The notes below the pieces were generated by a model, which saw nothing but the letters and a program-made list of their open reading frames with translations, did not search any database and was not told where the DNA came from. Shown here in pieces: positions 46,007-55,173 of a stretch of DNA of 64,000 nucleotides. Position 1 is the stretch's first letter, and each line of letters begins with the position of its first letter. The stretch lies in assembly GCF_001010805.1 (NCBI RefSeq), contig NZ_CP011477.1, forward strand, positions 744,001 through 808,000. Reading direction: 5' to 3'. Origin of the DNA: Spongiibacter sp. IMCC21906 (GTDB taxonomy: Bacteria > Pseudomonadota > Gammaproteobacteria > Pseudomonadales > Spongiibacteraceae). Made by a program: the position numbers and the translations under genes.

Positions 46007-46762
46007 ATGTCTGAAATTGCATTAATCACGGGTGCTTCCGCTGGCATCGGTAAGGCTTTTGCGCTGCAATTGGCGCCACGATGTAAGGCGATGATTTTGG
46101 TTTCTAGAGATGCTAGCAAGCTCAATGTCTTGGCCCAACAGCTACAAGATTTGGGGGTGCGCTGCGTTTGTATCGCCGGAGATCTTACTGACCCGCTGCT
46201 GGTGAGCGAGGTGGTGGAGGCCATTCGCCAACAAGGCCCCGTGTCTATTTTGGTGAACAATGCGGGTTTTTCTACCCACGGTTTGTTTGCCGAGTCAGAT
46301 ATCGACGCCCAGCAAAAAATGGTCAATCTGCATTGTAATACCAGTTTGGCACTGTGTCGGGCGGTATTGCCTTATATGCGGCAAATGGGTCGGGGCCAGA
46401 TTATCAACGTGGCGTCGCTGGGCAGTTTTTTCCCGATGAAAAAGACAGTGGTTTACGGCGCGAGCAAAGCTTTTTTGGTGGCGTATTCCCAGGGCTTGGC
46501 TGCCGAGATGCAGCGAGAGGGAATTCGCGTGCAGTGTCTTTGCCCGGGTTATACCCATACCGAATTTCACGACCGGGCGGAATTATCGAATTTTGATAAA
46601 ACGGCAGTGCCGGATAGCTTGTGGTCCAGTAGCGAACAGGTTGTGGCGGAAAGTTTGCGGGCGTTGGACCAAGGTGGCAACGTCGTGACGCTTATTCCGG
46701 GTGAAAGCAATGTAGCCAGCGCCCGGTCTGCTATCGCAGGCTTTTCTGAGCAGCTGGCTTGA
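46007..46762 (+). CDS. short-chain dehydrogenase/reductase
   Basis: 251 residues of the classical SDR family: NAD(P) motif LITGASAGIGKAFALQ, NNAGFS at ~85, catalytic Ser in VASLGS and Tyr-x-x-x-Lys in VVYGASKAF, then the substrate-loop start CLCPGYTHTEFHDR. The ATG at 46007 has a near-perfect AAAGGAGGTGA box 5 bases upstream; the frame open from 45941 is upstream leader. Substrate unknown. Convergent with the gene at 46788. Confidence 0.92.
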   Translation: MSEIALITGASAGIGKAFALQLAPRCKAMILVSRDASKLNVLAQQLQDLGVRCVCIAGDLTDPLLVSEVVEAIRQQGPVSILVNNAGFSTHGLFAESDIDAQQKMVNLHCNTSLALCRAVLPYMRQMGRGQIINVASLGSFFPMKKTVVYGASKAFLVAYSQGLAAEMQREGIRVQCLCPGYTHTEFHDRAELSNFDKTAVPDSLWSSSEQVVAESLRALDQGGNVVTLIPGESNVASARSAIAGFSEQLA

Positions 46763-46787
46763 GCTTGCTGGAGTCCGACGGAACGAC

Positions 46788-47789
46788 TTAGTACTCGATC
46801 ACAATTTTACCAAAGTGCGCGCCGCTGGCTTGGTATTCAAAGGCCTCGGCGAGTTGTTCAAATGCAAAACTGCGGTCGATAACGGGCTTTAGCCCTGTCG
46901 CTTCAATGGCTTTCACCATATCTTTTTGCATTTGGCCGCTGCCCACGGCAATACCGTTGAGTTTCAACTGCTTGAAAAAAATGGTGGGCAGGGCGAGGTT
47001 GACTTCGCGACCACCGAGAATACCGATTAAATTGATATTGCCTCCCACTTTAGCTGCCGCAATCGATTGGTGGAGGGTGGCCGCGCCCCCGGCATCAATA
47101 ACGTGGTCAACGCCGCCCTGTGAGAGACGATGAACCGTTTCGCCCCACTCCGGGTCGGTTTTGTAGTTAATAATCTCATCGGCACCCAAGGCTTTTAATT
47201 TCGACATTTTGTCTTCAGACGAAGTGGTGGCATACACATAGGCACCACTGGCTTTGGCAATCTGTAAAGAAAATATCGATAAACCGCCGGTCCCTTCAAC
47301 CAGCACACTGTCGCCAGCTTTTATCTTGCTTTCTACTACCAACGCACGCCATGCGGTTAATGCTGCACAGGGCAGGGTGGCGGCTTCGGCAAAGCTGTAG
47401 TTTTCGGGCATAGCTGTGAGCGCCCCAGCGGGCAAACAGCTGACATCGACCGCAAAGCCATCGACGCTATCGCCAGCAATATCGGCGAGCCGTTTGGCGG
47501 TGGCTGCGCCTTCTTGCCAGTGTGGGAAAAAGGTGGATAACACTTTGTCGCCAACTTGCCATTGGCTGACGCCCTCACCAACCGCAATAATTTCGCCGGC
47601 ACCATCTGACATGGGAATGCGGCCATCTTCAGCGGGGATGGCACCGATGACTACCGCGTAGTCGTGGAAGTTCAAAGAGCTGGCTTTCCAATTGACCAAC
47701 ACTTCTCCCGGGCCTGCGGTGGGTTCTGGGCGTTGGCTTAGGGATAGGGCGCTAAGGCCGCCAGGTGCTTTCACTTCGATAACACGCAT
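46788..47789 (-). CDS. quinone-oxidoreductase/MDR-type alcohol dehydrogenase
   Basis: 333 residues of the medium-chain dehydrogenase/reductase superfamily. The N-terminal GroES-like domain (PTAGPGEVLVNWKASSLNFHDYAVVIGAIP, IPMSDGAGEIIAVGEGVSQWQVGDKV) has no structural-zinc Cys cluster and no catalytic zinc ligands, so it groups with zinc-free quinone reductase-like enzymes. NAD(P) motif: GDSVLVEGTGGLSIFSLQIAKASGA. Substrate unknown. Ends 25 bp from the convergent SDR gene. Confidence 0.87.
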   Translation of the reverse strand: MRVIEVKAPGGLSALSLSQRPEPTAGPGEVLVNWKASSLNFHDYAVVIGAIPAEDGRIPMSDGAGEIIAVGEGVSQWQVGDKVLSTFFPHWQEGAATAKRLADIAGDSVDGFAVDVSCLPAGALTAMPENYSFAEAATLPCAALTAWRALVVESKIKAGDSVLVEGTGGLSIFSLQIAKASGAYVYATTSSEDKMSKLKALGADEIINYKTDPEWGETVHRLSQGGVDHVIDAGGAATLHQSIAAAKVGGNINLIGILGGREVNLALPTIFFKQLKLNGIAVGSGQMQKDMVKAIEATGLKPVIDRSFAFEQLAEAFEYQASGAHFGKIVIEY

Positions 47790-47830
47790 AGATTCTCCAA
47801 TTGGTTTTAGCTTGAAACAAAGAGGTGGAT

Positions 47831-48802
47831 TTATAGCGGAGTCAGTTGACGATCCCGCTCTAGCTGCACGCAGAAAAAATCTTCTGCCATCAGCAAATTG
47901 CCCGCATAGACTGTTTGGGCTTCTGTTCTTAAGTCATCAATACTGCGTTGATGTTCAGGATGACGTACAGTTTTTTGGTAGCGCTGGCTAAAGTGGGTGA
48001 GGATTAAATGCTGCAAGCTGGCTTCTTCCGCCGCTTTAGCCACCATTGCTGCGGTGCTGTGCATATATTGCGGTCCGACCTTGGCGAGCACATCTTCGGT
48101 GAAGGTTGCCTCGTGCACCAACAGGTCCGCTTCGCGCAAGGCGTCGTTTAACAGAGCGGGTTGATCGTTGTCGCCGCCAATAATCACCCGGCGAGGTTGC
48201 CACGCGGGGCTGCGTACCTCGTCTGCCAATACCTGCCGACCATCGTCTAGTGTGACATCGTTGCCTTGCTGTAGCTGATGCCACAGCGGGCCCTGTGGCA
48301 CGGCGTGTTGCTGCAAGGCGTCTTCGTTTAGTTTGTAGTGGGGTAACTCACTAAACTGGTAGGCAAAACAGGGGACGCGATGTGACAAGGCCAGCGCTGA
48401 AACCTGAAATTGACCATCTTGCCAACAAAAGTCAGGTTGATCACTGCGAATAAATTCCAAGGGAAAGCGCAGCTCCCGAATATCGGTATGCTCAAATACG
48501 CTGCGAACAAATTGCTCCACCCCGTCGGGAGCGCAAACCGTAAGAGGTGCCTTGCGGCCATGCATATTGGCACTGGCAATCAGTCCCGGCAGGCCGTAGC
48601 AGTGGTCGCCGTGAACATGGGTGATAAAAATGGCCCGTAATCTGACCGAGGAATATCGGCTTTGCAGCAGCTGGTGTTGGGTGCCTTCGCCGCAATCTAC
48701 CAAATACCAGTCACGGCTGTCTTCATTGGCCAAGGCCAATGCGGTGACATTTCGATGAGCGGTAGGGCTCCCAGCGCTGGTACCAAGAAAAGTGAGTCGC
48801 AT
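47831..48802 (-). CDS. rnz: ribonuclease Z
   Basis: Metallo-beta-lactamase endonuclease that cuts the tRNA 3' trailer. The 323 residues show MRLTFLGTSAGSPTAHRNVTALAL, the zinc motif THVHGDHCYGLPGL, HDxxF-type block FTEDVLAKVGPQYMHSTAAM and TLILTHFSQRY near the end. The ATG at 48802 was chosen over 48859 because RNase Z starts right before LTFLGT. Length agrees with bacterial ElaC. Confidence 0.95.
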   Translation of the reverse strand: MRLTFLGTSAGSPTAHRNVTALALANEDSRDWYLVDCGEGTQHQLLQSRYSSVRLRAIFITHVHGDHCYGLPGLIASANMHGRKAPLTVCAPDGVEQFVRSVFEHTDIRELRFPLEFIRSDQPDFCWQDGQFQVSALALSHRVPCFAYQFSELPHYKLNEDALQQHAVPQGPLWHQLQQGNDVTLDDGRQVLADEVRSPAWQPRRVIIGGDNDQPALLNDALREADLLVHEATFTEDVLAKVGPQYMHSTAAMVAKAAEEASLQHLILTHFSQRYQKTVRHPEHQRSIDDLRTEAQTVYAGNLLMAEDFFCVQLERDRQLTPL

Positions 48803-48950
48803 AAGCCTAGTGTAAGCCAGTCGTATAAAACGCGGTAGCGTATCTTTTATCTCGACCACGTATTTTTGCTGGCTTGTGATGGCAGTCAGTGCTCAATACT
48901 ATGGTCCTGTCCCTTTATCACCGGCACTTAAACCCTGTTTGGAGTATCCG

Positions 48951-50318
48951 ATGGCGGAAGCCGAAACTGAGCATTACACACTGGCAAAAGACAATACCGA
49001 CCTGGCTCATATTCCGGGTTCGTTTGGCCCGCCAATAATCGGCCACACTATTGCATTGGTGCGGGACCTTCACGGCACCATAAGCAAACAACAGCAGCAG
49101 TATGGCGCAGTGTCACGGTTTGGTCTGGCTGGTTTTAAAGGGGTTTTGTTGTTGGGCCCGGATTTGTCGCAGGAGGTTTTACGTGACCCCCAGCGTAATT
49201 TTTCGGCAGAGATGGGTTATCGGCGCTCTCTGGGGCGCTATTATTTGGGTTCATTGTTACTGCGCGATGGAGAGGAGCACCGGTTTCAGCGGCGTATGAT
49301 GCAAACTGCCTTTAAGGCCGAGGCCATGCGGGGCTATGCTGAACGCATGGGGGCCATGATGGCCTCGGCAATTGATAGCTGGCGGTATACGCCAGAAATG
49401 AAGGGCTTTCCCGCGATTAAAGATATTCTGCTGGACAGTGCAGCACAGATTTTTGTGGGTGTGGACCCCGGTGAAGCCGCAGCAAAAAACATGAATCGCG
49501 CTTTTACCGATGTGGCCAATGGCATGCTTGGCATTATCCTCAAGGAGCTTCCTGGAACCCGCCATGCCAAGGCCAAAAAGCAGGAGCGGTTTCTGCAGTC
49601 GTTTTTTAATCATTTAATTGATGAGCGCCGTCAGGGAAGCGCGTCGGATGTTTTCAGTTACCTTTGTCGAGAGCGAACTGAAGACGGGGCCTTCTTTGCA
49701 AAGGCTGATATCAGTGTGCAGATGAGTTTTCTGCTCTTTGCCGCCCACGACACCACCACAAGCGCACTAAGCCACTTGCTGTATTACCTCGGTCAGGATA
49801 TGGAAACTCAACAGCGGCTGAGGGATGAAGTGATGGCGCTGGATAAGTCGCTGCTGGAATACAGCGATTTAGAAAAAATGCCCCTCGCTGAAGTGGCGCT
49901 GAAAGAGGCATTACGGCTGCACCCCTCGGTGATGATGATGCAGCGTCGAAGCATTAAAGCCTGTGAACTGGGTGGTTATCACATTCCTGAAAATACCCTG
50001 ATTTTTCTCGCCCCTCAGCATACCCACCGCATGGCGGATTATTGGGATGCCCCTGACAAATTTGATTTAGATCGCTGGTTGGCACCAAGAGAAGAACATA
50101 AACGTCACAGTTTTAGTTTTGTTGGCTTTGGCGGTGGTGTTCATAAATGTATAGGTATGCACTTTGCGCTGATGCAGAGCAAAATATTTCTGCACCAGTT
50201 TTTGCGGCGTTATCGATTTAAGCTGGCGGATAATTTCAGCAGCAAAATGCAAACGGTGCCGCTGCCCAAGCCGGTGGATAATCTGCCGGTGGTCTTGGTG
50301 CCGATCAAGGCGGTTTAG
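48951..50318 (+). CDS. cytochrome P450
   Basis: 455 residues, cytosolic heme monooxygenase. The I-helix oxygen motif AAHDTTTSA (~265), K-helix ExxR (KEALR, Glu319-Arg322) and heme-thiolate loop FGGGVHKCIGMHFALMQ (Cys400) are all intact. The sequence style (FGPPIIGHTIALVRD, LHPSVMMMQRRSIKACELGGYHIPENTLIFLAP) resembles CYP51/CYP120-like enzymes that act on sterol or retinoid-type lipids, but the substrate is not known. The ATG at 48951 follows GGAG; the GTG at 48876 would add 25 residues. No ferredoxin or reductase gene is adjacent. Confidence 0.93.
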   Translation: MAEAETEHYTLAKDNTDLAHIPGSFGPPIIGHTIALVRDLHGTISKQQQQYGAVSRFGLAGFKGVLLLGPDLSQEVLRDPQRNFSAEMGYRRSLGRYYLGSLLLRDGEEHRFQRRMMQTAFKAEAMRGYAERMGAMMASAIDSWRYTPEMKGFPAIKDILLDSAAQIFVGVDPGEAAAKNMNRAFTDVANGMLGIILKELPGTRHAKAKKQERFLQSFFNHLIDERRQGSASDVFSYLCRERTEDGAFFAKADISVQMSFLLFAAHDTTTSALSHLLYYLGQDMETQQRLRDEVMALDKSLLEYSDLEKMPLAEVALKEALRLHPSVMMMQRRSIKACELGGYHIPENTLIFLAPQHTHRMADYWDAPDKFDLDRWLAPREEHKRHSFSFVGFGGGVHKCIGMHFALMQSKIFLHQFLRRYRFKLADNFSSKMQTVPLPKPVDNLPVVLVPIKAV

Positions 50319-51148
50319 CGTCCTTGGTACTCTAGCTCCCATGTACCTTGGTCGTTGTCGCCCAGTATTTGGGCAAGCAAGGGCAGCGCTTCGTTTAATT
50401 GCTCGGCTAGCCTCCAAGGTGGATTAATGACAAACATGGCGCTGCCATACATTCCCGATTCCGGATTATCGGAATTTGTCACTTCAAGGCTGCAGTGGAG
50501 CCAGTTGTCGGCCGCCAGGCCTTTCAATTTTTCGGCCAGTGATTGGGATTCTTCCCGTGCTAGTAGCGGATACCACAGCGCGTAAACGCCGCTGCTGAAG
50601 CGCTTCAGGCATGTTTTCAAACTGGCAACGGCGGTTTGATAATCGGTTTTGACCTCAAAGGGGGGATCCATCAACAACATGGCCCGGCGGCTGGGCGGCG
50701 GCAGCAGGGCCTTGATACCGGTAAAACCATCGGCCTGTTGAATGTTGGCTCGTCGATAAAAGCGTTGTTGCAGGGCTTTGTAGTCGGCGGGGTGCAACTC
50801 AAACAGTTGAGCCCGGTCCTGGGGGCGCAGCATTGCTAGCGCAATCGCGGGGGAGCCGGGGTAGCCCAGGGGTTGATTACGGCGACACAGTTCAACGACG
50901 TCCAGGTAGCGTTGCAGGCTGGCCGGGAGAGCAGTTTGCGCTTGCAGGCGTGTAATGCCGGTGTCGAATTCTCGGTTTTTTGCGGCAAAGGCATCGTCGA
51001 AGGCGTAGTAACCTGCTCCCGCATGGGTATCGATGTAGCTGATTCCCGTCTCTTTGCTAAGCATATGGTCCAAGCTTAATACCTGAACCAAATGTTTAAG
51101 CACGTCGGCATGATTGCCAGCGTGAAAACCGTGTCGGTAGCTGAGCAT
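50315..51148 (-). CDS. rlmJ: 23S rRNA (adenine-2030-N6)-methyltransferase RlmJ
   Basis: 277 residues. N-terminal MLSYRHGFHAGNHADVLKH and SYIDTHAGAGYYAFDD (AdoMet motif) and the catalytic MDPPFEV (the D/NPPY-type motif of N6-adenine methylases) define it. It modifies A2030 of 23S rRNA before assembly. Ends by overlapping the P450 stop by 4 bp, tail to tail. Confidence 0.95.
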   Translation of the reverse strand: MLSYRHGFHAGNHADVLKHLVQVLSLDHMLSKETGISYIDTHAGAGYYAFDDAFAAKNREFDTGITRLQAQTALPASLQRYLDVVELCRRNQPLGYPGSPAIALAMLRPQDRAQLFELHPADYKALQQRFYRRANIQQADGFTGIKALLPPPSRRAMLLMDPPFEVKTDYQTAVASLKTCLKRFSSGVYALWYPLLAREESQSLAEKLKGLAADNWLHCSLEVTNSDNPESGMYGSAMFVINPPWRLAEQLNEALPLLAQILGDNDQGTWELEYQGR

Positions 51149-51186
51149 GTATCAGCGTCTCGCTGCTATTGATCTAGTCTATGAGC

Positions 51187-52158
51187 TTAGTTGTGGTATG
51201 ACACGCAGGTATTTACTTCTTCAGCTGCCCCCAGAATAACGGGCACTCGCTGATGGATGTTGTCTGGCTGAATGTCCAAAATTTTGCCTTCGGGTGTCCA
51301 AATCTCGCCGCCTGCTTGTTCCACTAAAAAGCCCATCGGGTTGGCCTCATACATCAAGCGGAGCTTGCCTGCCTGCTCGGGTTTACGGGCATCCCATGGG
51401 TAGGTGAATAAACCGCCGCGACACAGAATGCGGTGTACATCTGCCACCATGGCCGCGACCCAACGCATATTGTAATTCTTGCCCCGAGGGCCTTCTTTGC
51501 CCGCCATTAACTCGCTGATGTAGCGCTGCATGGCCGGGTCCCAGTGGCGTTGGTTGGACATGTTCACCGAAAACTCAGCGGTTTCTTTGGGGATGTTGAT
51601 TTGATCATCGGTGAGCAGGTAAGTGCCGGTGTCCGGGTCGAGGGTAAACATGGCCACGCCGTTGCCGGTGCTGATAACCAACATGGCAGAGGGGCCGTAG
51701 AGCACGTATCCCGCCGCTTTTTGATGGCGCCCAGCTTGTAAGAACTCGCTCTCGGTTACCGGGCCATCAGCGTCGCTGCTTAGCACGGAAAAGATAGTGC
51801 CGACCATGCTGTTGATGTCGATATTAGAAGAGCCATCCAAGGGGTCGAAGGTAACCAGAAACTTACCGTCCAAGTTACAGGCTACCACGGCGGTTTCTTC
51901 TTCAGAGGCCAAGCCGCGCACCGCAGAGAGCGTTGCCAGGTCGTTTTTAATTAAGTCGTTGGCAATAACATCCAGCTTCTTTTGATCTTCACCCTGTACA
52001 TTTTCCGCACCTGCGGCACCCAGTACACCGGCCAAAGCGCCCTTGGCAAGGGCTTTGCTGATATTAATGCTGGTGTCGGCTAGGCCGAGCAGTACGCTTT
52101 GAAGGTCGGCAGCGGTATTTTGCTGGTTTAGGTAATCGGCAAGGCTGGGATACTTCAT
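51187..52158 (-). CDS. fbp: class I fructose-1,6-bisphosphatase
   Basis: Gluconeogenic phosphatase. The 323 residues contain [22 protein letters not shown] (metal and substrate site), [60 protein letters not shown] and [20 protein letters not shown], all typical of the Mg-dependent class I enzyme. The Pro- and Leu-rich start [13 protein letters not shown] is like that of gamma- and betaproteobacteria. Single gene. Confidence 0.97.
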   Translation of the reverse strand: MKYPSLADYLNQQNTAADLQSVLLGLADTSINISKALAKGALAGVLGAAGAENVQGEDQKKLDVIANDLIKNDLATLSAVRGLASEEETAVVACNLDGKFLVTFDPLDGSSNIDINSMVGTIFSVLSSDADGPVTESEFLQAGRHQKAAGYVLYGPSAMLVISTGNGVAMFTLDPDTGTYLLTDDQINIPKETAEFSVNMSNQRHWDPAMQRYISELMAGKEGPRGKNYNMRWVAAMVADVHRILCRGGLFTYPWDARKPEQAGKLRLMYEANPMGFLVEQAGGEIWTPEGKILDIQPDNIHQRVPVILGAAEEVNTCVSYHN

Positions 52159-52298
52159 TAAGGACGTTCCGTGTGGCGAGGAGAAAACCCCATTATGCCA
52201 TTGGCGGCAAATTGGTGACAGTCGCTTTGCAAGGACCGCTAGAATGGCCTACGTTTAATGGTGGTTACATTACTTCAAACGACGAGAGGGACCTTGTC

Positions 52299-52556
52299 AT
52301 GAGAACTGTCATTACTGCGTTACTTATAGGTGTTATCTTAATATCCCAGTCACAGGCGGCCAGCTGGAAGAGTTGCAAAAAACGCAAGCAGGAGGCTGTG
52401 CGCTTGGAGCAGGCGCTGGGCAAAGGCAAAAAACTCAAGGGCTATAAAAGTGGGGCGGCGATGAAAAAGGCCCGCCGTAACCATGAGCAATGGCTCTGGA
52501 AAAACTGCCGTTATTACTCCAGTCGTTTACGAGACTTGGAGCAAGAGTTAATGTGA
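52299..52556 (+). CDS. small secreted basic protein of unknown function (85 aa)
   Basis: A signal peptide (ITALLIGVILISQSQA) is followed by ~63 strongly basic residues (SWKSCKKRKQEAVRLEQALGKGKKLKGYKSG, KKARRNHEQWLWKNCRYYSSRLRDLEQEL) with two Cys. The ATG at 52299 was preferred to that at 52173 because only it gives a signal peptide. I do not recognise it. Single gene between fbp and the hydrolase. Confidence 0.65.
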   Translation: MRTVITALLIGVILISQSQAASWKSCKKRKQEAVRLEQALGKGKKLKGYKSGAAMKKARRNHEQWLWKNCRYYSSRLRDLEQELM

Positions 52557-52630
52557 AAAAAACGCCGCGGTTTGCTTGAAAGCTGCGGCAGGTGTTGATG
52601 GGGTCAAACTGAAGGCAGAAGGAGAATAGA

Positions 52631-53404
52631 ATGCGATTTTTGACAGGCTTGGCATTATTAGCAACGGTTTTTGTGTCTATGGCCCACGCCGGGGTGAAAG
52701 AACAAACCGTTACGTTGCCAAATAACTTAGGTTCTGGTGTGGTTTATCAAAGCGATAAGAAAGCCCAGCAAGGCCCTGCCGTCGTGGTGGTTCACGAATG
52801 GTGGGGCTTAAATGATTACGCCCGCAGCCGGGCTAAAATGCTGGCAGAGGCAGGTTATACCGCCATTGCGGTGGATATGTATGGCACCGGTAAAATCGCG
52901 GATCACCCCAAAGACGCCACTGCCTTTATGAATGCGGCGCTGGCCGAGCCCGAAAAAATGAACGCTCGTTTTGATGCCGCGATGGCTATTTTGGCGAAGC
53001 AGCCCGGTGTGAATAAAGACAAGCTCTATGCCATTGGTTACTGCTTTGGCGGTGGTGTGGTATTGAATCAGGCTCGCCGGGGATTGGATTTGGCAGGGGT
53101 GGCCAGTTTTCATGGTGCCTTGGCAACCAAGACTCGCGCGACGCCGGGTACGGTAAAAGCCGAAATACTGGTGGCCACTGGTGGTGCTGATCCTATGGTG
53201 CCAGCCAAGCAAGTGGCGGCGCTCACCGGTGAAATGGCCTCGGCGGGGGTCAAGTTGACGGTATTAAACTTCCCTGACGCTAAGCATAGTTTTACCAACC
53301 CGGGGTCGACCGCAGTGGGTAAGAAATACGATATGCCGCTGGCTTACAATGAGGCTGCCGATAAAGAAAGTTGGGCTGCCCTGATGCAGATGCTGGCAAA
53401 ATAA
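52631..53404 (+). CDS. exported dienelactone hydrolase-family protein
   Basis: 257 residues, with signal peptide (LTGLALLATVFVSMAHA). The alpha/beta-hydrolase core has VVVVHEWWGLNDYARSRAKMLAEAGYTAIAVDMYG, the nucleophile elbow GYCFGGGV (catalytic Cys), ATGGADPMVP (Asp) and DAKHSFTNPGS (His). The family hydrolyses dienelactones and other esters; the periplasmic members have no proven substrate. RBS AAGGAGAA lies 6 bases upstream. Confidence 0.9.
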   Translation: MRFLTGLALLATVFVSMAHAGVKEQTVTLPNNLGSGVVYQSDKKAQQGPAVVVVHEWWGLNDYARSRAKMLAEAGYTAIAVDMYGTGKIADHPKDATAFMNAALAEPEKMNARFDAAMAILAKQPGVNKDKLYAIGYCFGGGVVLNQARRGLDLAGVASFHGALATKTRATPGTVKAEILVATGGADPMVPAKQVAALTGEMASAGVKLTVLNFPDAKHSFTNPGSTAVGKKYDMPLAYNEAADKESWAALMQMLAK

Positions 53405-53449
53405 GCGCGTTCATCGCTGCCGGCGATGGTTTAAGAGGCACAAATAATC

Positions 53450-53478
53450 GGGCGACTTAATGTCGCCCTTTGTTTTTA
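53450..53478 (+). terminator. rho-independent terminator
   Basis: GGGCGAC (53450-53456) and GTCGCCC (53462-53468) pair around TTAAT, followed by TTTGTTTTT. Belongs to the hydrolase gene 46 bp upstream. Confidence 0.82.
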
Positions 53479-53528
53479 TGGCATCTGTGTAACACTTTTA
53501 TCATTGTAATATTGCTAGGGGGAGATAC

Positions 53529-53828
53529 ATGGCTAAGGCCTACCGAGTCGCAAAAAGTCCTGTGCACGGCAAAGGCCTTTTTGCGACAAAGAAAATTGCT
53601 GGTGGTGAGTTGTTGGGTTATTGCAAAACCCGGAAGACAAAGGAAGCGGGTCTGCATACTCTGACCTTGGAAGACGGCCGTTTATTTGATGTGACCTGCT
53701 CGCTCAAATATATCAATCACTCTAAAAAACCGAATGTCAGCTACTACGACGATTTCTCGGTAGTGGCACTGCGCAACATCAAGCCGGGTGACGAGTTGCT
53801 TCACGACTATGGCGATGAATGGGAATAG
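53529..53828 (+). CDS. small SET-domain protein
   Basis: 99 residues, almost only a SET domain: VAKSPVHGKGLFATKKIAGGELLGY at the start, LKYINHSKKPNVSYYD (the NHS AdoMet motif, in place of NHSC) and IKPGDELLHDYGDEW (the catalytic Tyr region). SET proteins methylate lysines of proteins; bacterial small ones have few known targets. The pre- and post-SET zinc parts are absent. GGGGGAGA lies 7 bases ahead of the ATG. Confidence 0.87.
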   Translation: MAKAYRVAKSPVHGKGLFATKKIAGGELLGYCKTRKTKEAGLHTLTLEDGRLFDVTCSLKYINHSKKPNVSYYDDFSVVALRNIKPGDELLHDYGDEWE

Positions 53829-53847
53829 CGCTTTGTCGGCTATCTCT

Positions 53848-55056
53848 CTAAAGCAGTTTTACCGCTCCCACCGCCACAAACAACAGCAATGCGACGAGCA
53901 GTAAGCTATTGCTGAGCAGGCCATTGCGATCCGGTTTGGCAAGCTTGCGGTTATTGAGGTACAACAGCGCCAAGGCTAAAAAGGGCATAAAAAACGCCCC
54001 GGTGACTGAATACAGCAATACCAACCAAACCGGTTTGCCAAATAGCAGCAACGTTAATGGAGGCAGTGCCAAAAACACCAAAAAATTGCGGTAGGCCTTG
54101 CTGTTGACCTCCACCGGGCTGCTGTCACGGCCTCGGCTTTGCCACTGCTTTAGGGTGTCGGCAAAAAGATAAGGCACGCCCTGCCACACGCCAAGCATGG
54201 AACTGAATACCGCTGCCCAAAAGCCGACGAGAAAGAGCAGTCGAAAGTTTTCTCCCAAGATTTTTCCGAGGGCATCGGCAATGCCGAGCAGAATGGCCAG
54301 GCCGCCTGTCTGGCTGGGGGAAGCTTTAGCTGCCAGCAACATAATGCCCATCGCAAACAGTGCCGTAAGGCTATAGGCAACAGTCAGGTCCCATCTGGCG
54401 AGGCTGAGTTGCCCCGTACCTTGCCAGCCTTTTTCCCGCATCCAATAGCCGTAGCACAATAAGGTCACGCTGCCGCCGACGCCCCCGAGCACAGCCAGTA
54501 ACATGTTTAATGCCTTGTCGGGAATAAGGCTGGGTATTAAGTTTTGCGCAATCGCCAGGCCGTTTAAGTCCATGGCGAATACCGCGACCATCACGGTGAT
54601 AAACATCAGGCCGATCAGCCATTTCATCAGGTTTTCCAGGAGCTGGTAACGACCGAATGCAATTAACAGTGCAGCGATAATAGATTGAATGGCTGCCCAG
54701 AGGGTGACGGATATACTGGGGATGAGTGCGTGTGCCGCCAGCCCGCAGGCGGCCATGAGTGCGGCGGCAACCAGAAAGCTCCAGATGATCAAATAAATGA
54801 AAAAATAACCCGCCACCCAGCGGGGTAAAAACCGATTCCAGCCACTGAGCAGGCTGCTGCCAGCACTGAGCTGCCAGCGCGCCAAGCCCTCGTTTAACGC
54901 GAGTTTGATAATGGCGCCCGCGATCACTGCCCAGAGCAGCAAGCTGCCAAACTCGGCACCCGATGCCGCAGCGGTAACCATATCGCCAGCGCCCAAGCCG
55001 GTTGCGGCAATGACAATACCCGGGCCAATTTGGCGTAAAGCCAGTAATTTTCTCAA
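53848..55056 (-). CDS. NRAMP-related metal/ion transporter
   Basis: 402 residues, about eleven membrane segments, N-terminal IGPGIVIAATGLGAGDMVTAAASGAEFG as in NRAMP-family TM1. The metal-binding DPGN of canonical Mn/Fe NRAMPs is replaced by GAGD, and the TM6 MPH motif is not seen (GGSVTLLCYGYWMREKG at that region), so the substrate may be another ion. Divergent from the UbiB-like gene. Confidence 0.85.
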   Translation of the reverse strand: MRKLLALRQIGPGIVIAATGLGAGDMVTAAASGAEFGSLLLWAVIAGAIIKLALNEGLARWQLSAGSSLLSGWNRFLPRWVAGYFFIYLIIWSFLVAAALMAACGLAAHALIPSISVTLWAAIQSIIAALLIAFGRYQLLENLMKWLIGLMFITVMVAVFAMDLNGLAIAQNLIPSLIPDKALNMLLAVLGGVGGSVTLLCYGYWMREKGWQGTGQLSLARWDLTVAYSLTALFAMGIMLLAAKASPSQTGGLAILLGIADALGKILGENFRLLFLVGFWAAVFSSMLGVWQGVPYLFADTLKQWQSRGRDSSPVEVNSKAYRNFLVFLALPPLTLLLFGKPVWLVLLYSVTGAFFMPFLALALLYLNNRKLAKPDRNGLLSNSLLLVALLLFVAVGAVKLL

Positions 55057-55173
55057 TGCAGCATTTCCATCGGTTTTGGGGAATCCTTAACAGGCAATAC
55101 AGTCTGTTATAGTAGAAAACGCCCGCAACGAATATCCCCATACATTTTTATTTTCTTTCAGGAATGCCTTTTT

